Assembly: GCA_964636965.1 (NCBI GenBank)
Contig: CAZWST010000027.1
Location: 1 to 21,833 of the forward strand
Source of the DNA: CAG-582 sp964636965
Lineage (GTDB): Bacteria > Bacillota_I > Bacilli_A > RF39 > UBA660
Direction: 5' to 3'
Length of the DNA stretch: 21,833 nt
Within the stretch, counting starts at the first letter, position 1, and every line of letters begins with the position of its first letter. Shown piece by piece: positions 15,499 through 20,895 of this stretch. Under the pieces are notes generated by a model. That model was not told the DNA's origin. It saw only the letters and a list, made by a program, of their open reading frames with translations, and searched no databases. The translations under genes and the position numbers were made by a program.

Positions 15499-16020
15499 CT
15501 ACTTTATAACTTGAGTATAATCTATTGAAGTTATTACATCATTTTCAATTTGGAAATTAATATTTACTTTGCCATTATCAGATAGATAAGTATAAACACT
15601 GACATCATTTGTATACCCATTTCCATAAGTATTAATCATTTTATCTTTAGAGTCTCCTATACCTACTCCTTCAGGAGTTTTGGCATCTTCAGTTATAAAG
15701 TATACTGAATAAATAGTTTCTTTTCCATCTTTAACATTTGCTGTTATTTCAACATTAGAATATCTATATACATGATCCATTCCTTCTAATGCACAACTTG
15801 GTAATTCGGACTTTTGTGCAGTTTCTGCAATACTCTTTTCATTAAAGCTCTTTCCTGGAGTTACATCTGCTCCTTCATAAGTAATTGTGCCCTTAACTTC
15901 TTTTTTACCAACTTCTTGGCTATTAACATTACTATTATTATTTTCTTTATTATCTTCTTTTGCTGTACAACCTGTTGTTAATATAAGTATTGCCATTAAG
16001 GCAATCATTATTTTTTTCAT
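15499..16020 (-). CDS. Small secreted lipoprotein
   Basis: 173 aa with a type II signal peptide: MKKIMIALMAILIL then lipobox TTGC, the Cys being the lipidated residue at about position 18. A short Asn/Glu/Lys linker follows, then one soluble domain with blocks SYNEK-like, PSCALEGMDHVYRY, GVGIGDSKDKMINTYGNGY and TYLSDNGKVNINFQ, a pattern seen in uncharacterised small surface lipoproteins. I use the ATG at 16020 with TAGGA 5 bases upstream; an in-frame ATG at 16041 would precede the signal peptide by seven charged residues and contains the binding site. It is the first gene of the operon with the transglutaminase. Confidence 0.75.
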   Translation of the reverse strand: MKKIMIALMAILILTTGCTAKEDNKENNNSNVNSQEVGKKEVKGTITYEGADVTPGKSFNEKSIAETAQKSELPSCALEGMDHVYRYSNVEITANVKDGKETIYSVYFITEDAKTPEGVGIGDSKDKMINTYGNGYTNDVSVYTYLSDNGKVNINFQIENDVITSIDYTQVIK

Positions 16021-16053
16021 AAAAATCCTACCTTCTTTCATATTCTACAATTT

Positions 16054-16082
16054 ATTATATATCTAAATAAAGAATATGACAA
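16054..16082 (-). promoter_or_regulatory. Promoter of the lipoprotein-transglutaminase operon
   Basis: Minus strand TTGTCA (16077-16082), 17-bp spacer, perfect TATAAT (16054-16059). The leader is about 27 nt. Confidence 0.7.
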
Positions 16083-16128
16083 TAAAATATAATATTTTTT
16101 TTATAATAAAATTAGTTTTATAACTAAA

Positions 16129-16155
16129 AAGAGATAATGCTTACTATTATCTCTT
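16129..16155 (-). terminator. Terminator, 10-bp stem, facing the minus strand
   Basis: AAGAGATAAT (16129-16138), 7-base loop, ATTATCTCTT (16146-16155), with five T on the minus-strand 3' side. It would stop transcripts coming from toxin copy 1 or from the rpsP-khpA operon before the lipoprotein promoter. Confidence 0.7.
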
Positions 16156-16175
16156 GTCTTATTTAAAAATTTAAT

Positions 16176-16274
16176 TTATTCAAATGAATATTTATAAAGT
16201 TCAATAACAGGACGAAACCCAAGTCCTTTGTTATCACTAATGGTGTTTTTTATGAAGGAGACAACTAAAGACAA
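16176..16274 (-). pseudogene. Remnant of the 3' end of a GFRPVIEL-type protein gene
   Basis: On the minus strand a 32-codon frame ends ISDNKGLGFRPVIEL followed by YKYSFE and TAA. The string G-F-R-P-V-I-x-L close to the C-terminus is typical of large surface or phage-type proteins with a sulfatase-modifying-factor-like or DUF6273-like end. An in-frame TAG (16275-16277) blocks the frame upstream, and no start or ribosome binding site is present. It is most simply a decayed gene 3' end. The stretch 16083-16340 holds this, one terminator and otherwise nothing I can identify. Confidence 0.4.
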
Positions 16275-16342
16275 CTAATAAAACGTAAGAATCAACCCCC
16301 ACCAAGAGGAAATGTTGTTAATTTATACACTTAAATGTAAAC

Positions 16343-16372
16343 TTGTATAATCTATTTATTTTGTGATATACT
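16343..16372 (+). promoter_or_regulatory. Promoter of antisense RNA, copy 1
   Basis: TTGTAT (16343-16348), 18-bp spacer, TATACT (16367-16372) with TG one base upstream. The predicted start is the GG at 16379-16380. Copy 2 has the same arrangement with different spacer sequence. Confidence 0.65.
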
Positions 16373-16378
16373 TTTATT

Positions 16379-16459
16379 GGTGAGAAGCAGATTATCTCTT
16401 GGGTATGATGCTTACCACATCAGTTGGCATCTTTATTCAGAAGAATAAAGATGTTTTTT
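16379..16459 (+). ncRNA. Antisense RNA (type I antitoxin candidate), copy 1
   Basis: An RNA of about 80 nt from the extended -10 promoter to a terminator with a 12-bp stem (16427-16438 with 16443-16454, loop AGAA) and six U. It ends one base short of the stop codon of the toxin-like peptide on the opposite strand, so it is fully complementary to that gene's 3'UTR. This is the layout of RatA/txpA and SR4/bsrG, where pairing at the 3' ends triggers decay of the toxin mRNA. A small stem GGTA/TACC (around 16402-16416) presents the loop TGATGCT, whose GATGC can also pair with GCATC of the terminator's 5' arm. Confidence 0.7.
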
Positions 16460-16460
16460 A

Positions 16461-16535
16461 TTATCTAAATAAAATTAGTAATAAAATAGTAATCGTTTGT
16501 ATTAACATTATTAAGTCCTTTAAGTTGATTACCAT
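16461..16535 (-). CDS. Type I toxin-like hydrophobic peptide, copy 1
   Basis: 24-aa peptide: a short polar start (MVINLKD), a run of Leu, Ile and Thr with one Gln (from LIMLIQ to LLLILF), and a terminal Arg. It is one predicted membrane helix, resembling the BsrG/TxpA and holin-like type I toxins of Firmicutes. The best evidence for coding is copy 2 (20642-20713): across 23 shared codons six differ, five silently and one Ile/Val. GAGGGGTGAT directly precedes the ATG. The mRNA segment ATCACCTCTA (complement of 16589-16598) can pair with this site and hide it. Too short for standard gene finders. Membrane toxicity is inferred from family resemblance. Confidence 0.75.
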   Translation of the reverse strand: MVINLKDLIMLIQTITILLLILFR

Positions 16536-16626
16536 ATCACCCCTCTACTACTTAAACCAAAACCCCCTGAATTTTTCACCCAAGGTATTAGAGGTGATAA
16601 ACATCTTTTCTGCTTCTCAGTTGTGT

Positions 16627-16660
16627 ATAATAACACACCTTTATAAAATAATTTGTCGAA
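16627..16660 (-). promoter_or_regulatory. Toxin promoter, copy 1, with Spo0A-box-like heptamer
   Basis: Minus-strand -10 TATTAT (16627-16632), TG one base upstream. The heptamer TGTCGAA (16654-16660, read as TTCGACA on the minus strand) lies exactly 21 bp upstream of the -10. The same heptamer at the same distance precedes spoIIGA. There is no -35 at 17 bp. The predicted start is at about 16618-16620, next to GAGAAGCAG. Confidence 0.55.
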
Positions 16661-16685
16661 TTTTCTTACAAGCAAAAAAAAAGAA

Positions 16686-16937
16686 TTAGAATGAATCAAC
16701 ATTGATTCTAACTCTGTTTATTCCCATATTATAAGCTGCAGCTTGAATAAGTATTCTTATAGCAGAAATCATCTTACCTGATTTACCTATTACAGCTCCC
16801 ATATCGTCTTCTGGTACCATTATTTCTAATTGGATTGTTTCATCGTCACCTAAAAATTCTTGTACCTTAACCATTTCTGGCTCTTTCACTAATGATTTTA
16901 CTAAATTTTCAGTAAAAGCAATTAAATTCTCATGCAT
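16686..16937 (-). CDS. khpA: KH-domain RNA-binding protein KhpA (YlqC)
   Basis: 83 aa, a single type II KH domain. The GxxG loop appears as GAVIGKSGKMISAIR at about residues 48-62, preceded by IQLEIMVPEDDMG. KhpA binds RNA, usually with KhpB, and affects cell size and translation in Firmicutes. It follows rpsP by 13 bases, the standard order in Gram-positives. The ribosome binding site is GAGGT (16943-16947 on the complementary strand). In many Firmicutes rimM, trmD and rplS come next; here the toxin-antitoxin element follows instead. Confidence 0.92.
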   Translation of the reverse strand: MHENLIAFTENLVKSLVKEPEMVKVQEFLGDDETIQLEIMVPEDDMGAVIGKSGKMISAIRILIQAAAYNMGINRVRINVDSF

Positions 16938-16950
16938 TTATTTTTACCTC

Positions 16951-17214
16951 TTACTTATTGTTTTTATATTTAGCCCAAATACCAGTTTGAGTTAAAATAC
17001 TTCTTACTGTATCAGTTGGTTGAGCTCCATTTTTTAACCATTTTAGAGTTTTTTCTTCATCAACTGTAACATTATCAGTCTTTTTTACTGGATCATAAGT
17101 TCCTACTGTTTCAATAAATCTACCATCTCTTGGAGATCTTGAGTCAGCAGCAATAATTCTATAAAAAGGTCTTTGTTTAGAACCCATTCTTTTTAGTCTT
17201 AATTTAACAGCCAT
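16951..17214 (-). CDS. rpsP: 30S ribosomal protein S16
   Basis: 87 aa, matching S16 along its whole length: start MAVKLRLKRMGSKQRPFYRI, then ADSRSPRDGRFIETVGTYDP, and the motif LKWLKNGAQPTDTVRSIL. It is an early-assembly protein of the 30S body. AAGGAGG lies 8 bases before the ATG, with a further AAGGA close to it. The gene is transcribed from a strong promoter just upstream and is followed by khpA. Confidence 0.97.
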   Translation of the reverse strand: MAVKLRLKRMGSKQRPFYRIIAADSRSPRDGRFIETVGTYDPVKKTDNVTVDEEKTLKWLKNGAQPTDTVRSILTQTGIWAKYKNNK

Positions 17215-17241
17215 GTCCTTTTCCTCCTTTTTTCTTTATTA

Positions 17242-17270
17242 ATATTAACATAGTAGCAATTATAAGTCAA
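17242..17270 (-). promoter_or_regulatory. Promoter of rpsP-khpA
   Basis: Minus strand TTGACT (17265-17270), 17-bp spacer, TAATAT (17242-17247) with TG one base upstream. The -35 lies inside the 3' arm of the hairpin that ends the LCP gene upstream. Confidence 0.75.
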
Positions 17271-17287
17271 CTATTTTTAGTTGACTT
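17264..17287 (-). terminator. Hairpin after the LCP gene, overlapping the rpsP -35
   Basis: Perfect 10-bp stem (17264-17273 with 17278-17287), 4-base loop. The minus-strand 3' side has only a weak T-rich tract (CTTATAATT), so termination may be partial. It starts 3 bases after the LCP stop codon. Confidence 0.6.
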
Positions 17288-17290
17288 TCT

Positions 17291-18925
17291 TTAATTTACT
17301 TTAATATCTTTTTCTCCGGCAAATAATCGGTCAAAAGCGTTTTTTATTTCACTTAATGATTCTTCATCTGGTTCCATTACATAAGCGCGTCCCGCACCAG
17401 TTGCATAACATATACCAGTTGAATCATTTCCTTTAGCAGAAAGAGATGTAAACTCCCAAGCATCTAAATTATTAATTTGTTTCTTAGCAAATCTGATTAT
17501 TTCATTAGAGGTCATATTAGTACTCATTCTACCCTTCATAGCATCTATTAATGATGAATATTTAGAAACTATTTTAGGACTCATAGCTTTATTGATAATT
17601 GCTTCAAGCACTAACATTTGATTTTCTCCTCTACCTCTATCACCTGTTGGTAAAGTTTTTCTATGTCTAGCTAAAGCAAGAGCCTGTTCCCCATTTAAAT
17701 TTTGCATACCCTTATTTAAACAAATAAGATCATTTGGTGCTTTACTTCTCTTACTATTTTGTTCACAAAACTTAATCGGAACATCAACCTTTATACCACC
17801 TAATTCATTAACAATACTTACAAATGATGTGAAGTTTATCCTGACATAGTAATCAATATCAGTATCATATAAACTGCTTAGGGTATTTACTGATTCTTCT
17901 ACTCCATAAAGTCCAGCATGAGTTAATTTATCACGCTTATTCTTTCCCTTAATATTTACATAGTAATCTCTTGGTGTATTAACCATTAAAATATTTTTAG
18001 TACTTGGATTTACACCAACTAACATATTAACATCACTTCTAGCCTTACTTGCAACATTACCAGAAGTATCTATTCCAGATATATAAATAACAAATGGTTC
18101 TTTTGTAATATCAACATCACTTTTTATAGTAGTTACTATATCAACTATATCAATTGTTTTAATTAATCTAATTTGTTTATATTTATCTATATGTTCTTCT
18201 TCAAGTAATACTTCATAGCTTGTATCCATTAATATAGCATCAGTTTTATTGTTTATTAATTCATCAACTAAGGACGAAGCTGTATCTTGACTAGATTCAT
18301 TAAAATCTATTTCCTTATCGAGTTTTTTTAAAGCTTCTTTTATATTTTTATTATCATCATGATTTAAATATGTTATTTTTTTATTATTAAGTTCACTAAT
18401 ATCTTTAATATTAGATGAATCTAGTACATAAACACCAAATGATTCAACACGGTATCCTGTATCAGTTATACTTGATAAAAATTTTAAAGTTTTTGTTCCA
18501 AATAAAAGCATTAAAAGCTCAAATAACATTATGAGAATAGCTATTATAGAGAATATATTTTTAATCCAGCGTCTTAAATTTCTTTTATTTAAAATAAATG
18601 AAATAACAAGCGTGACTGATAGACAAATTAACGCGATAGGTATCATATAGAATAAAGAAAATAATTCTTCAATAATTATATGAGAAATTGTTATAACAGT
18701 TAAAACTATAAGTAAAAATGAAACTAATTTAAATCTTAGTGTTCCTTTTTTTTTCTTTTTATCTTTTTTTAATTCTTTAAGTTTTTGTCTTTCTTCATCC
18801 CGTGGATTTTTATATTTTTTTTCTTGATTTTTTCTTTTAGGTGTACTCGTATTTTTTACTTTTTTGTGTTTTTTATTCTTTTTATATTGAACGAGTAAAT
18901 CATCTTCTCTATCCATAATTGTCAT
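17291..18925 (-). CDS. LytR-CpsA-Psr (LCP) family cell-wall polymer ligase
   Basis: 544 aa. Residues 1-62 are a highly basic Lys-rich cytoplasmic region; three membrane segments follow (about 65-85, 92-112 and 122-143). Residues 155-260 look like a substrate-binding-protein-like accessory region (GVYVLDSSNIKDISELNNKK, then LINNKTDAILMD). The LCP catalytic domain runs from about 275 to 470: NTPRDYYV with its conserved Arg, ITYSFTSF-like region, ELGGIKVDV, and ALALARHRKTLPTGDRGRGENQ. LCP enzymes transfer teichoic acid or other polymers from lipid carriers to peptidoglycan. AGGTGAT is 3 bases before the ATG at 18925; an in-frame ATG three codons later is less likely. Confidence 0.9.
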   Translation of the reverse strand: MTIMDREDDLLVQYKKNKKHKKVKNTSTPKRKNQEKKYKNPRDEERQKLKELKKDKKKKKGTLRFKLVSFLLIVLTVITISHIIIEELFSLFYMIPIALICLSVTLVISFILNKRNLRRWIKNIFSIIAILIMLFELLMLLFGTKTLKFLSSITDTGYRVESFGVYVLDSSNIKDISELNNKKITYLNHDDNKNIKEALKKLDKEIDFNESSQDTASSLVDELINNKTDAILMDTSYEVLLEEEHIDKYKQIRLIKTIDIVDIVTTIKSDVDITKEPFVIYISGIDTSGNVASKARSDVNMLVGVNPSTKNILMVNTPRDYYVNIKGKNKRDKLTHAGLYGVEESVNTLSSLYDTDIDYYVRINFTSFVSIVNELGGIKVDVPIKFCEQNSKRSKAPNDLICLNKGMQNLNGEQALALARHRKTLPTGDRGRGENQMLVLEAIINKAMSPKIVSKYSSLIDAMKGRMSTNMTSNEIIRFAKKQINNLDAWEFTSLSAKGNDSTGICYATGAGRAYVMEPDEESLSEIKNAFDRLFAGEKDIKVN

Positions 18926-18928
18926 AAA

Positions 18929-18950
18929 ATCACCTATAAAGATTTTAACA
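18929..18950 (-). promoter_or_regulatory. Extended -10 plus AGGTGAT ultra-short leader module (LCP gene)
   Basis: Minus strand TGT-TAAAAT (18942-18950), 6 bases, AGGTGAT (18929-18935), 3 bases, ATG. The 9-base -10 region is identical to those of the CPBP and deoxyribosyltransferase-fold genes. Confidence 0.55.
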
Positions 18951-19003
18951 TATTTTACTTAATACTACTTTATGTTCAATTAAATAAATATATTACTTTA
19001 CAT

Positions 19004-19030
19004 AAAAAAACAACTAATTATTTATAGTTG
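19004..19030 (-). terminator. Terminator of spoIIGA-sigE
   Basis: Minus strand CAACTA (19025-19030), 8-base loop, TAGTTG (19011-19016), then seven T (19004-19010). The sigE TAG stop (19014-19016) is part of the stem. Confidence 0.75.
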
Positions 19031-19706
19031 CTTTTATTCTGTTTATTATCTTTTTTTCAATTCGTGAAATGTAACTTTGGGATATTCCTAAATATTCAGC
19101 CACCTCTTTTTGGGTTAATTCATCTTTGTTATTTAGTCCATATCTTAAAGACATAATCATTTTCTCTCGATCATTTAAACTATTAAGTTCATTTTCTAAG
19201 TATCGTTTATCAACGTTCTTTTCAAAAGAAGTTGCAACAATATCTTCATCTGTTCCAATTACATCTTCTAAGCATAAGGTATTTCCTTCAGAATCATAGT
19301 TAAGTGTCTCTTCTAAACTTATTTCTGTTCTTCTTTTTTTATTTTTTCTTAAAAACATAAGTATTTCATTTGCTATGCATCTTGATACATAAGTTGCAAG
19401 TTTTATATTCTTATCTACTTTATAAGTATCTATACCTTTAATTAAGCCAACTGTTCCAATTGACACTAAATCTTCAAGTTCATATCCTGTATTTTCATAT
19501 TTTTTAGCAAGAAATACGACAAGTCTTAAATTATGTTCAATTAATTTATCGCGAGCTAATTTATCCCCAGCATTCATGCGTCTTGCAAGATCTAGTTCTT
19601 CTTCTTTTTTTAAAGGTGGTAAGAGCTTATCTAGTGATCCTACATATAGAACTGTATCCTTTCTTTTAAAAAGCGAAAATATATAATTAATAAATTTTTT
19701 TAACAT
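19014..19706 (-). CDS. sigE: RNA polymerase sporulation sigma factor E (pro-sigma-E)
   Basis: 230 aa, colinear with SigE of endospore formers. An N-terminal hydrophobic and basic stretch (about residues 1-25) corresponds to the pro-sequence that holds pro-sigma-E at the membrane until SpoIIGA cleaves it. Region 2 covers LIEHNLRLVVFLAKKYE through IKLATYVSRCIANEILMFLR, and region 4 ends with the helix-turn-helix TQKEVAEYLGISQSYISRIE. It controls early mother-cell genes. The ATG overlaps the spoIIGA stop by one base (TAATG), and GGGAG precedes it. In Bacillus sigG normally follows; here an LCP gene does, after a terminator. Confidence 0.95.
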   Translation of the reverse strand: MLKKFINYIFSLFKRKDTVLYVGSLDKLLPPLKKEEELDLARRMNAGDKLARDKLIEHNLRLVVFLAKKYENTGYELEDLVSIGTVGLIKGIDTYKVDKNIKLATYVSRCIANEILMFLRKNKKRRTEISLEETLNYDSEGNTLCLEDVIGTDEDIVATSFEKNVDKRYLENELNSLNDREKMIMSLRYGLNNKDELTQKEVAEYLGISQSYISRIEKKIINRIKATINN

Positions 19707-20434
19707 TAAATCATCTCCCTTAAACTATCATTTAAAATAATATCTACATCATCTTTAAATATACTTTTTTCACATAATCCAAGTAAAACATTTATACACA
19801 TACCATCAATAATAACCTTATCAACTTTGATACATTCCAGTATGCTTTCATCATTTATAACTTTATATGGTACTAAAAAATGTTTCTTTGCATTTATTTT
19901 TAATTCCTTATTAATCATTAAAACAGGTAGTTTTGTAATTGGATCAATTAATTTATTTCCTGTATCTAAATAACCATTCATTTTATATGTAGAATTCCCT
20001 TCAACTAATATGACATCATATAAACAATTTATTTTACTTTTGTAAATTCTTTCTTGTTTTATATAAAGAGTTATTATAAAGGGACTTACACACATTAGTA
20101 ATATTATATTGGCAATATATGTATCACCTCCAAGCATATATGATGATCCACCAAGAATTATTGTGATAACATAAAAGTAAAAAAGATTTTCTAATAAATG
20201 ATGCCTTCCAAAAGAAATAACAACCATAATAATGCTTAGTAAAACTTTGAATAATAGTAAGACGGTTTTATCAAACGAGATAAAAAGAGTAATTAAACTT
20301 AACTCTCCTAAGATAGAAGATATAATTATACGATAAAGCAATGTTTTTCTTTTGAGTAATGTGGAAGTTGCAGATATTATTAAAAAATCATAGAAGAAAT
20401 TAATTATAATAATTAAATCTAGATATACTTTCAT
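19706..20434 (-). CDS. spoIIGA: Sigma-E processing peptidase SpoIIGA
   Basis: 242 aa: about five N-terminal membrane helices (residues 1-125), then a cytoplasmic aspartic protease domain with the signature GYLDTGN (catalytic Asp157), similar to retropepsins. SpoIIGA cleaves the pro-sequence of sigma-E in the mother cell after activation by forespore SpoIIR. It is shorter than the Bacillus protein (about 309 aa), mainly at the C-terminus. The gene has the short-leader module (GGTGAT 3 bases before ATG) and a Spo0A-box-like heptamer upstream. It is translationally coupled to sigE. Confidence 0.92.
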   Translation of the reverse strand: MKVYLDLIIIINFFYDFLIISATSTLLKRKTLLYRIIISSILGELSLITLFISFDKTVLLLFKVLLSIIMVVISFGRHHLLENLFYFYVITIILGGSSYMLGGDTYIANIILLMCVSPFIITLYIKQERIYKSKINCLYDVILVEGNSTYKMNGYLDTGNKLIDPITKLPVLMINKELKINAKKHFLVPYKVINDESILECIKVDKVIIDGMCINVLLGLCEKSIFKDDVDIILNDSLREMI

Positions 20435-20437
20435 GCT

Positions 20438-20483
20438 ATCACCGTATATAGTCTAACAAATAAATATTTAAAATAATGTCGAA
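20438..20483 (-). promoter_or_regulatory. spoIIGA promoter with Spo0A-box-like heptamer
   Basis: Minus strand TTCGACA (complement of TGTCGAA at 20477-20483), 21 bp, TGT-embedded -10 TAGACT (20450-20455), 6 bases, GGTGAT (20438-20443), 3 bases, ATG. The heptamer matches the 0A-box consensus. In Bacillus the spoIIG promoter is a sigma-A promoter with an abnormally long -35 to -10 spacing and 0A boxes over the -35 region; the geometry here is similar. Confidence 0.6.
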
Positions 20484-20524
20484 AGAAAAAAAATAATTTT
20501 TTTATGCTATTAATAAAAGTATCC

Positions 20525-20554
20525 TTGTAGTAATTGATATATGCATGTTATAAT
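20525..20554 (+). promoter_or_regulatory. Promoter of antisense RNA, copy 2
   Basis: TTGTAG (20525-20530), 18-bp spacer, perfect TATAAT (20549-20554) with TG one base upstream. The predicted start is the GG at 20561-20562, the same base as in copy 1. Confidence 0.7.
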
Positions 20555-20560
20555 TAATTT

Positions 20561-20640
20561 GGTGAGAAGCAGATTATCTCTTGGGTATGATGCTTACCAC
20601 ATAGGGTTACATCTTTATTCAGAAGAATAAGGATGTTTTT
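20561..20640 (+). ncRNA. Antisense RNA (type I antitoxin candidate), copy 2
   Basis: About 80 nt. The first 42 bases are identical to copy 1. The terminator stem is 20609-20620 with 20625-20636, loop AGAA, and keeps pairing despite changes: the outermost pair is A-U instead of G-U, and one inner C-G-side A-U pair is now U-G. It ends just before the stop codon of toxin copy 2 (20642-20644). Because the leading 42 bases are shared, each antisense RNA could pair with both toxin mRNAs. Confidence 0.7.
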
Positions 20641-20641
20641 G

Positions 20642-20713
20642 TTATCTAAATAGAATTAGTAACAAAATAGTGACCGTTTGAATTAACATTATTAAGTCCT
20701 TTAAGTTAATCAC
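20642..20713 (-). CDS. Type I toxin-like hydrophobic peptide, copy 2
   Basis: 23-aa peptide with a GTG start, nearly the same as copy 1 without its first residue: MINLKDLIMLIQ, then TVTILLLILF and a final Arg. AAGAAGG lies 7 bases before the GTG. The mRNA segment ATCACTTTCTT upstream can pair with the AAGAAGGCGAT around this site; the pairing is kept although both partners differ from copy 1. Change of the copy 1 ATG to ATA at the aligned position, leaving a GTG start, may lower translation. Confidence 0.72.
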   Translation of the reverse strand: MINLKDLIMLIQTVTILLLILFR

Positions 20714-20820
20714 TATATCGCCTTCTTTACTACGATTATAAAAAACCAAAACTCGCCTGAACTTTTCACCCAAGGCATTAAGAAAGTGATAAACATCGTT
20801 TCCCTGCTTCTCGGTTGTGT

Positions 20821-20854
20821 ATAATAACGCAACTTTATGAAATAATTAGTCGAA
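20821..20854 (-). promoter_or_regulatory. Toxin promoter, copy 2, with Spo0A-box-like heptamer
   Basis: Minus-strand -10 TATTAT (20821-20826) and AGTCGAA (20848-20854, 6 of 7 matches to TGTCGAA) exactly 21 bp upstream, as in copy 1 and spoIIGA. Confidence 0.5.
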
Positions 20855-20868
20855 TTGTGTAAGAAATA

Positions 20869-20894
20869 AAAAAGATAACAAAAGTTATCTTTTT
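20869..20894. terminator. Terminator of parE, usable in both directions
   Basis: AAAAAGATAAC (20869-20879), loop AAAA, GTTATCTTTTT (20884-20894). It begins one base after the parE TAG. Confidence 0.85.
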
Positions 20895-20895
20895 A

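Larger units (their letters stand above)
16379..16660. repeat. Toxin-antitoxin repeat element, copy 1
   Basis: About 280 bp that aligns end to end with 20561-20854, with only short gaps. It contains antisense RNA promoter start, terminator, peptide gene on the other strand, SD-sequestering segment and the Spo0A-like box. Outer pairing segments are 16382-16390 with 16610-16618. Identity is highest in the first 42 bases (no mismatch) and in the peptide gene. Confidence 0.85.
20561..20854. repeat. Toxin-antitoxin repeat element, copy 2
   Basis: Aligns with 16379-16660. Outer pairing segments are 20564-20572 with 20804-20812; inner pairing segments 20580-20586 (CTTGGGT) with 20768-20774 (ACCCAAG). 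It fills the gap between spoIIGA and parE. Both copies lie in the same orientation, 4.2 kb apart. Confidence 0.85.

Noticed and set aside
15209..15514. Plus-strand frame inside the 5' end of the transglutaminase gene
   Set aside because: Shadow frame; the minus-strand gene has signal anchor, Ig repeats and catalytic triad.
16398..16416. CRISPR or tandem repeat array
   Set aside because: Repeats occur as two dispersed copies only; no regular spacer pattern.
16550..16606. Upstream ATG frame in the toxin mRNA leader (starts MFIT in both copies)
   Set aside because: The two copies diverge after four residues, shift frame, and end at different places; no ribosome binding site. Sequence conservation there is explained by RNA pairing.
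16379..16660. Riboswitch, MITE or group I/II intron reading of the repeat
   Set aside because: No gene follows the terminator in the plus direction, no known aptamer motif is visible, there are no target-site duplications I can see, and similarity extends beyond the GAGAAGCAG inverted repeats. The silent substitutions in a peptide frame favour a toxin gene.
16399..16689. Plus-strand frame of 96 codons through toxin-antitoxin copy 1
   Set aside because: It has no ribosome binding site, runs across the antisense RNA terminator and the complement of the peptide gene, and is not kept in copy 2.
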